9,267 nt of DNA, taken from assembly GCA_030151985.1 (NCBI GenBank), contig JASLDZ010000263.1:1-9267 (forward strand), in the 5' to 3' direction. Each line of letters begins with the position of its first letter. Within the stretch, counting starts at the first letter, position 1. The translations under genes were made by a program, and so were the position numbers. The notes under the pieces are model-generated. The model was not told the DNA's origin, searched no databases, and saw only the letters and a list, made by a program, of their open reading frames with translations. This document shows, piece by piece, positions 1 to 5,483 of this stretch. This DNA comes from Caulobacteraceae bacterium. GTDB lineage: Bacteria; Pseudomonadota; Alphaproteobacteria; Caulobacterales; Caulobacteraceae.

Positions 1-1077
1 CGCCACCCCGTGGGCGACCCCAGCTACGAGGGCCTCAACGAGATCCGCCAGACCGCGGTGCGCGCCGCCGACCTCGTGCGCAAGCTCCTGGCCTTCAGCC
101 GCAAGCAAACGGTGCAGCGCGAGACGCTGGAGCTGGGCGAGCTGATCAGCGAGTCCGAGGTGCTGCTGCGCCGCCTGCTGCGCGAGGACGTCAAGCTCGT
201 GACCGAGCACGGCCGCGACCTGCCGCTGATCCGCGCCGACAAGGGCCAGCTCGAGACCGCGGTGATGAACCTCGCGGTCAACGCCCGCGATGCGCTGCGC
301 AGCCACGGCGCCTCGGACGGCGGGGTGGGCGTGGTCCGCATCCGCACCGCGCGCCTCAGCCGCGACGCCGCTCGTGCGCTCGGCTTCACCGACGCGCCCG
401 CCGAGGGCGCCGCCCTGATCGAGGTGGCGGACAACGGCCCGGGCATTCCTGCGGACGCGCTGGACAAGATCTTCGAGCCCTTCTTCACCACCAAGCCGGT
501 GGGAGAGGGGACGGGGCTGGGCCTCGCCACCGTCTACGGCATCGTCAAGCAGATGGACGGGTTCATCCAGGTGGAGAACCTTCCCCCCGCCGAGGGCGGC
601 GGCGCCGCCTTCCGCATCCTGCTCCCGGTCCACGTTCTGACCGCCGCGGAGGCCGCGCCCACGCCTGCCGCCGCCAAGCCGAAGCCCGCCGCGCGCGACC
701 TCTCCGGCGCCGGCCGCATCCTGTTCGTGGAGGACGAGGACGCCGTGCGCGTGGTCGCCGCCCGCCTGCTCCGCGCCCGCGGCTACGAGGTGATCGAGGC
801 GGCCGACGGGGAGGAGGCGCTGGAGCTGGCCGAGGAGCACGCCGGCAAGATCGACCTCCTGATCTCCGACGTGATCATGCCGGGTCTGGACGGCCCGACG
901 CTCCTGAAGAAGGCCCGCGGCTTCCTCCAAGGCGCCCAGGTGATGTTCATCTCCGGCTACGCCGAGGCCGAGTTCAGCGACATGCTGGAAGGCGAGGAGG
1001 GCGTTACCTTCCTGCCCAAGCCGATCGACATCAAGGTGCTGGCCGAGCGCGTGAAGCAGCAGCTACAGGCGGGGTGA
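1..1077 (+). CDS. cckA: CckA-type hybrid histidine kinase, C-terminal part (5' end outside window)
   Basis: Inner-membrane cell-cycle kinase; in Caulobacterales CckA passes phosphate via its receiver domain and the phosphotransferase ChpT to CtrA and CpdR. The open frame runs in from base 1, so the GTG at base 10 is internal and not a start. Numbering the 358 visible residues from base 1: the second DHp helix (1-45, with LVRKLLAFSRKQ), the ATPase N box (NLAVNARDAL, about 90-99), G1 box (DNGPGIP, 144-150), F box (FEPFFTTKP, about 158-166) and G2 box (GEGTGLGLATVYGIV). An Ala/Pro linker (about 213-233) leads to a receiver domain with acidic EDED near 243-246, phospho-acceptor Asp290 (ISDVIMPG), Ser318 (FISGY) and Lys340 (LPKPID). 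All key residues are present, so this end looks functional. The phosphorylated His and the sensor/membrane region lie upstream of the window. It ends in TGA 15 bp from the convergent RTX gene. The cckA name rests on close resemblance of the catalytic and receiver segments to remembered Caulobacter CckA. Confidence 0.93.
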   Translation, partial: RHPVGDPSYEGLNEIRQTAVRAADLVRKLLAFSRKQTVQRETLELGELISESEVLLRRLLREDVKLVTEHGRDLPLIRADKGQLETAVMNLAVNARDALRSHGASDGGVGVVRIRTARLSRDAARALGFTDAPAEGAALIEVADNGPGIPADALDKIFEPFFTTKPVGEGTGLGLATVYGIVKQMDGFIQVENLPPAEGGGAAFRILLPVHVLTAAEAAPTPAAAKPKPAARDLSGAGRILFVEDEDAVRVVAARLLRARGYEVIEAADGEEALELAEEHAGKIDLLISDVIMPGLDGPTLLKKARGFLQGAQVMFISGYAEAEFSDMLEGEEGVTFLPKPIDIKVLAERVKQQLQAG

Positions 1078-1092
1078 GGCGCGGACCGTCCC

Positions 1093-3258
1093 TCAGCTCA
1101 CGAACCAGTCGGCGTTCTCCAGCCGCGGCTCCACGAGGCTGTGGAGCTCGTCGCTCTGGGCGAAGGCTTGCACGATCTCCGCGACGCTGTGGCCCGCGTC
1201 CAGGGCCGCGGTGAAGGCGGCGTGGCCGCCGGGGTCGGCGGGGCGGCCCAGCGCGGTCTCGTAGAGGTAGTCCACGAGCTGGCCATGGTTCAGCCCCTTG
1301 GTCGCGTCCAGGAACTCCTGCGACTGCGTGGCGGTGACCGCCAGGGCGTGGAAGTCGAGCCGGCCCGCCTCGATCTCGGTGGCCCAGTGCGCCAGGCCTC
1401 CTTCGTCGGCGGCGCGGCCGAAGGCGGCCTGGTAGACGAACTCCACGTCTTCATAGATCGGGTCGGGCGTCCAGACGCCGTGACCGATCGCGTCGGCGGT
1501 GAGCGCGCGGTGCTCGTCGCCCTCGGAGAACAGCGTGATCAGCTGGGCGCGGGTGATGGTCCCGGAGTCGAGATAGCCGGTCCAGGTCTGCAGGCCGCCG
1601 GGGTCCGCCTCCCGGTGCAGCACGGTCTCGTAGACCTCGCGCACGAACTGGTCGTCCGAGACGTTTCCGTAGTGCGCCTGGAACTCGGCGCTGGAGCTGA
1701 AGAGCACCGCCAGCCGCTGCAGCGACAGGCCGTGCTCGAGCTGGTCGGCCCAGGACGCCTCGCCATAGAAGTCGGGCGCCCGGCCGAAGGCGGCGTCGTA
1801 CAGGCGGTAGACCTGCGCCGCCGCGCTGTCGGGGTCGAAGTTGAGCGTGCCGTCCAGGAAGCTGACCGTCTCCACGGAGGCGAGGTGGTCGGTGGCATTG
1901 TCGGGGCCGCCTGCGACCGTTCCCAAGGCCATGTCCATGCGGACGAGGTAGTCGCCGCTGGGATGGGCGTAGGTCGCCACATCCGAGCCCGCGCCCCCGT
2001 CCAGGCTGTCGCTACCCGGGCCGCCCGTGAGCGTGTCGTTTCCGTCGCCACCGCTGAGCGTGTCGTCGCCCGCCGCCCCCGTCAGCGCGTCGCCCGCGGC
2101 CGTGCCGTTGAGGATCAGCCCCGGGGTCAGGATCAGCCGGCCGTCGGAGCCGACGTCGAACGAGCCGTCGCTGAAGGAGACATGCTCGATCCCGCTCAGC
2201 GTGTCGATCCCGTGGGGGCCGGACACGACAATGGTCCCGGCGACATAGCTGACGGTGGAGTCGGCGTAGGCGTTGGCGAGCACGGCCGTGTCGTCGCCTG
2301 CGCCGCCGTCCAGGCTGTTGGAGCCCGCACCCCCGACCAGGGTGTCGGATCCGGCGCCGCCGGTGAGGGTGTCGCTCGCGACGCCGCCGGTCAGGCTGTC
2401 GTCGCCGCCCCGCCCGTCCAGCATCACCGCGCCGCCGCCCTCGGCTCCCGGGGTGACGCCGATGACGTTGGCGTCCTCGGTCCCCAACACCTGTTCTGTC
2501 GTGCCCGCCGCGCCCGTGGCTACCGAGACGTCCTGGAAGTTGAAGACCTTGAACTGGCTGAAGCCGCCGACCCCGCCGCCCAGCTCCAAGTCCAGGTCGA
2601 AGCCCGTGCCGATCTGCAGCAGGTTGTGGCCGGTCCCGCCGTCGAGGATGCCCGTCTTCAGCGAGGTGGTGGTGGCGCTGGCCAGAAACACGGCGTCGTC
2701 GCCGGCGCCGCCGTAGATGGTCTCCGCCACGCTGGCCAGGATGCGGTCGTTCCCATCGCCGCCCTCCACGTAGTCGGTGCCGGAGCCCGAGCTGATGAAG
2801 TCGTCGCCGCCGCCGCCGAACAGGGAGTCGTTGCCGCCGCTGCCCGTGATGATGTCCCGACCGGCGCCGCCATAAACGGCGACGGGGATGGCGTAGCCCG
2901 CGAAGGAGACGTTCGAGCCCCCGTCCCCGAAGACGAAGGTCTCCACGTTGGCCACGTCGAACGTCTCGCCGCCGACCTGGAACTCCAGCCCCGGCGCGGG
3001 CACGCTCACGGTCAGGAGCGGGGAGGCGAGGTGCGACAGGTCGAGGGTGTCGGTCCCGGCGCCCCCATCGACCAGACCCGTGGCCGCCGTCGCGGCGGCG
3101 GCCGACAGGATCAGGAGGTCGTTCCCGTCGCCCCCATAGAGGGTGTCGGCCCCGCTGACCCCGTCCAGCGTGTCGTCGCCGGCGAGGCCGCTGATCAGGT
3201 CGTCCGCCAAACCGCCGGTGAGGACGTCCGGTCCCGCAGTGCCCGTCAGCGTCGCCAT
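1093..3258 (-). CDS. RTX (hemolysin-type calcium-binding) protein with C-terminal DUF4214 quartet
   Basis: A 721-residue protein, probably secreted; molecular function unknown. Blocks of RTX nonapeptides (GGxGxDxLx) lie at about 1-50, 129-190, 279-325 and 384-427; such repeats form Ca2+-binding beta-rolls after export. Two beta-rich connector modules follow RTX blocks (about 326-369 and 429-475). Residues about 479-708 hold four DUF4214 units, marked by FGRAPD, LHREAD, FGRAAD and LGRPAD, with a GVWTPD linker between units 2 and 3. DUF4214 is a helical domain common in exported RTX proteins of alphaproteobacteria and cyanobacteria, sometimes linked to surface adhesion or glycan-related roles. 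There is no signal peptide, no cysteine and only three lysines; the C-terminus DWFVS resembles the Asp-hydrophobic tails of type I secretion substrates. The ATG start is backed by AGGGG seven bases upstream and by the MATLTGTAG opening typical of RTX proteins. It is the last and most divergent of the three paralogues. Confidence 0.93.
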   Translation of the reverse strand: MATLTGTAGPDVLTGGLADDLISGLAGDDTLDGVSGADTLYGGDGNDLLILSAAAATAATGLVDGGAGTDTLDLSHLASPLLTVSVPAPGLEFQVGGETFDVANVETFVFGDGGSNVSFAGYAIPVAVYGGAGRDIITGSGGNDSLFGGGGDDFISSGSGTDYVEGGDGNDRILASVAETIYGGAGDDAVFLASATTTSLKTGILDGGTGHNLLQIGTGFDLDLELGGGVGGFSQFKVFNFQDVSVATGAAGTTEQVLGTEDANVIGVTPGAEGGGAVMLDGRGGDDSLTGGVASDTLTGGAGSDTLVGGAGSNSLDGGAGDDTAVLANAYADSTVSYVAGTIVVSGPHGIDTLSGIEHVSFSDGSFDVGSDGRLILTPGLILNGTAAGDALTGAAGDDTLSGGDGNDTLTGGPGSDSLDGGAGSDVATYAHPSGDYLVRMDMALGTVAGGPDNATDHLASVETVSFLDGTLNFDPDSAAAQVYRLYDAAFGRAPDFYGEASWADQLEHGLSLQRLAVLFSSSAEFQAHYGNVSDDQFVREVYETVLHREADPGGLQTWTGYLDSGTITRAQLITLFSEGDEHRALTADAIGHGVWTPDPIYEDVEFVYQAAFGRAADEGGLAHWATEIEAGRLDFHALAVTATQSQEFLDATKGLNHGQLVDYLYETALGRPADPGGHAAFTAALDAGHSVAEIVQAFAQSDELHSLVEPRLENADWFVS

Positions 3259-3264
3259 GTCTCA

Positions 3265-3269
3265 CCCCT
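3265..3269 (-). promoter_or_regulatory. Shine-Dalgarno site of the 1093-3258 RTX gene
   Basis: Read on the minus strand, AGGGG stands six bases before the ATG at 3258. It is the clearest ribosome binding site among the three RTX genes and fixes this start. It suggests that this gene is translated independently of the gene upstream. Confidence 0.7.
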
Positions 3270-3285
3270 GAAACACCCGGAGGCG

Positions 3286-3314
3286 ACACTAGGCGAGGGC
3301 GCGGACGGAGACAA
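3286..3314 (-). promoter_or_regulatory. Possible promoter for the 1093-3258 RTX gene
   Basis: On the minus strand TTGTCT (3309-3314) and TAGTGT (3286-3291) are 17 bases apart, a weak match to -35/-10 boxes (4/6 and 3/6 to the sigma-70 consensus). The -10 box ends 27 bases before the ATG. A similarly arranged pair, TTGCCG/TACTGT, precedes the gene at 5484-7817. Support is pattern only; transcript ends are not known. Confidence 0.28.
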
Positions 3315-3317
3315 CGC

Positions 3318-3336
3318 GCGCCGGCGCACCCGCGCC
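3318..3336 (-). terminator. GC-rich hairpin between two RTX genes, possible weak terminator
   Basis: Within the 95-bp gap after the 3354-5474 gene, GGCGC and GCGCC (3323-3327 and 3332-3336) form a 5-bp all-GC stem with a 4-base loop. It overlaps a perfect 10-bp palindrome, GCGCCGGCGC (3318-3327). There is no downstream T-run, so it is at best a weak or factor-assisted terminator or attenuator. It lies just upstream of the possible promoter of the next gene, a sensible order but not proof. Confidence 0.22.
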
Positions 3337-3353
3337 GACCCGTCGCCGGACGC

Positions 3354-5474
3354 CTACCCGATGAGCAGCGGGTCGTAGAAGGCGAGCACATGGGACTGGT
3401 GCTCCTGACTCATGGCGGTCTCGTAGAGGATGTCGCCGCGGCTGTGGCCGTTGACGAGTTCGGCTGTGTAGGCGGCCAGGCCCGTGGGATCGGCGTGGCG
3501 ACCGACCTCGGCGACGTAGAGGCTGTCGACGTACTGGGCGTCGCTCTGCCCGGCGTGCGCCGCCTGGAACTCGGCGGAGGCGGCCATCTGGTCGGCGATC
3601 TGCCGGAAGGTCTCGCCGGAAGACAGCTCGGCGGAGTAGCCGGCGATGCCGGTCGGGTCGGGCTGGCGCTGCACGGCGGCGTCGTAGAGCAGCTCCAGCC
3701 CCTCGACGTGCGCGTCCGGGATCCAGAGCCCCTGCGCGACGATCGAGGCGGTCAGCGCCACGTGCTCGGGGCTCTCCGCCGCCTGCACGATCATGGAGGT
3801 GCGCGTCAGCGTGCCGTCGTGGAGCGCCTGCTCGTACTGCTGCAGGCCGTACGCGTCGGGCTCACGGTGCAGCGAGTGCTCGTAGACGTAGGTGATGTAC
3901 TGGTCGTCGGTGAGCCCCGCCGTGGCGTTGGCGAACTCGGGCGAGGCGGCGGCGTTGTTCGCCATGTCCTGGAAGCTGTGCCCCTGCGCCACGTAGTTCA
4001 GGTAGCTGTCGAACCCCGCCGCGTCCGGCGCCCGGCCCAGGAAGCTGTCGTACAGCCGCACGATCTGGGCTGCGGTGGAGGCGGGGTCGAAGGTCAGCAC
4101 GCCATCGAGGAACTGCACGCTTTCGATCGAGGAGAGCGCGTCATGGGCGGCCTCCACGCCGCCGCTGACTGAACCGGTCGCACCCTGCAGGCTGAACCTG
4201 TAGTCGTGAGCGAAGCCTGCGAACCGGACAAGGTCGTCCCCGGATCCGCCATCGAGCACGTCGTGGCCGCCGCTCGCCACGATCGTATCGTCGCCCCCGG
4301 CGCCCTGGATCGTCTCGCCATCCGCCGTCCCCACCAAGTAGTCGGGGATCCCGGAGCCGACCACCGGCGTCAGCGACAGCGCAGCATCGGCGAAGACGAT
4401 CCGCTCGACGTCCGACAGCGTCGCCGTTCCTTCGGGGCCCCTGACTGAGACACCGCCGGCTATGGACGTGACCGTATAGGCGTCGATCCCGCCGCTGAAG
4501 ACGGCGACGTCCTGGCCGACGCCGCCCTCCAGGGTGTCGCTTCCTCCCATCCCCGCGAGCGTGTCATCGCCAAACCCGCCGTCGATGAAGTTATTCCCGG
4601 CGTCGCCCGTCAGCCGGTCGCCGAGCGCGCCGCCGACGAGGTTCTCGATCCCCGAAAGGGTGAGGAACGTGAAGGTTGAGCCGGCCAGCCCGTCCTCGAG
4701 CGAGGCGGTTACCGCGTTGTTTATGCCTGCGAAGCTGAGAGTGTCGTCGCCTATGCCGCCTTCGAAGACGCCGCCGGAAGCGCCGGCATAGAGCAGGTCG
4801 TCGCCCGATCCGCCATAAACCGTGTCCGTGCCGAAGACGGGGTTGATCACGTCGTCGCCAGAGCCGCCCGACAGAAGGTCGCCGCCGCCGGTGCCGTCCA
4901 GAGTGTCGTCGCCCCCCGCGCCGTCCAGCGTCACCGCGCTGGTCGGCAGATAGGATGCGTACGCATAGGGATCGGCGATCCCCTCCAGGTGGTTGGGACC
5001 GTCGTCGCCGACCGCGGCGCCCCCGTCGAGCAGAACGTCTTCGATCCCGACCAGGTGATAGCGCAGCTCCGTCTGCGCCACACCGCCCACCGTCTCGCCG
5101 TGAACCAGCGCGCCCTGGGACAGGTCGATGGTGTCGGAGGCGTCCAGCAGCGAGACGTAGAGGGTGTCCTCCCCAGCGCCTCCGTCGAGCGTGCTGCGGT
5201 AGTCGCCGACGAGGGTGATCCGGTCGTTCCCGTCGCCGCCGAACACCGCGTCGATGCCCACATGCTCGACATAGACGAGCGGGTCGGTGGGGTTCACCCG
5301 AAGATAGCCGCCGACGTAGCCGCCCGCGAGGGTGTCGTCGCCCGGGCCTCCATAGAGCGTGTCGTCCTGCGCGGCTCCGAAGAGGCTGTCGTTCCCGCCG
5401 AGCCCGTCGAGCACCGGGTCGGTGACCGTGGTCTGCAGATGGTCGGCGCCGTCGGTGCCTACGAGCGTGCCCAT
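3354..5474 (-). CDS. RTX (hemolysin-type calcium-binding) protein with C-terminal DUF4214 quartet, lysine-free
   Basis: A 706-residue protein, probably exported; function unknown. RTX nonapeptide blocks occur at about 1-50, 78-105, 184-248, 281-320 and 386-414, rich in GGxGDDTL motifs. Beta-rich connectors lie at about 324-367 and 416-462. Residues about 468-695 form four DUF4214 units marked by LGRAPD, LHREPD, VQRQPD and VGRHAD, with GLWIPD joining units 2 and 3. I find no lysine and no cysteine in the whole sequence and no signal peptide; the end is DPLLIG. The last ~250 residues nearly match those of the upstream neighbour, whereas the N-terminal parts are unrelated in plan. The ATG lies 9 bp after the neighbour's TGA and lacks a good Shine-Dalgarno (only GAGCG), so translational coupling is likely. 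The opening MGTLVGTDGADHL is a typical RTX start. Type I secretion is inferred from composition; no transporter genes are nearby. Confidence 0.92.
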   Translation of the reverse strand: MGTLVGTDGADHLQTTVTDPVLDGLGGNDSLFGAAQDDTLYGGPGDDTLAGGYVGGYLRVNPTDPLVYVEHVGIDAVFGGDGNDRITLVGDYRSTLDGGAGEDTLYVSLLDASDTIDLSQGALVHGETVGGVAQTELRYHLVGIEDVLLDGGAAVGDDGPNHLEGIADPYAYASYLPTSAVTLDGAGGDDTLDGTGGGDLLSGGSGDDVINPVFGTDTVYGGSGDDLLYAGASGGVFEGGIGDDTLSFAGINNAVTASLEDGLAGSTFTFLTLSGIENLVGGALGDRLTGDAGNNFIDGGFGDDTLAGMGGSDTLEGGVGQDVAVFSGGIDAYTVTSIAGGVSVRGPEGTATLSDVERIVFADAALSLTPVVGSGIPDYLVGTADGETIQGAGGDDTIVASGGHDVLDGGSGDDLVRFAGFAHDYRFSLQGATGSVSGGVEAAHDALSSIESVQFLDGVLTFDPASTAAQIVRLYDSFLGRAPDAAGFDSYLNYVAQGHSFQDMANNAAASPEFANATAGLTDDQYITYVYEHSLHREPDAYGLQQYEQALHDGTLTRTSMIVQAAESPEHVALTASIVAQGLWIPDAHVEGLELLYDAAVQRQPDPTGIAGYSAELSSGETFRQIADQMAASAEFQAAHAGQSDAQYVDSLYVAEVGRHADPTGLAAYTAELVNGHSRGDILYETAMSQEHQSHVLAFYDPLLIG
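3364..4140 (-). repeat. Direct repeat copy A (DUF4214-coding 3' end)
   Basis: This segment aligns without gaps to 5497-6273 at a constant offset of 2133 bases, about 90% identical by hand count. Identity is uneven: bases 3541-3900 show about 11 mismatches in 360, while 3901-3960 shows about 14 in 60. It codes for the end of the connector and the whole DUF4214 quartet of the 3354-5474 gene. Confidence 0.92.
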
Positions 5475-5483
5475 CGATGTCGC

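Noticed and set aside
1075..1095. Inverted repeat TGAGG/CCTCA that includes the stop codons of cckA and the convergent RTX gene, considered as a bidirectional terminator
   Set aside because: The stem has only 5 bp with an 11-base loop and no T-run on either side. The symmetry mainly reflects two facing TGA stops.
1141..3378. A 745-codon open frame on the plus strand opposite the 1093-3258 RTX gene
   Set aside because: It is antisense to a clear RTX/DUF4214 gene, shows no recognisable domain, and reads as low-complexity Val/Gly/Arg/Ala sequence. Biased RTX codons in high-GC DNA keep the opposite frame free of stops.
2012..3391. A 459-codon minus-strand open frame overlapping the RTX gene in another frame
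   Set aside because: The translation is almost entirely Arg/Gly/Pro, as expected of an out-of-frame reading of GGxGxDxL codons, and it overlaps a gene with clear domains.
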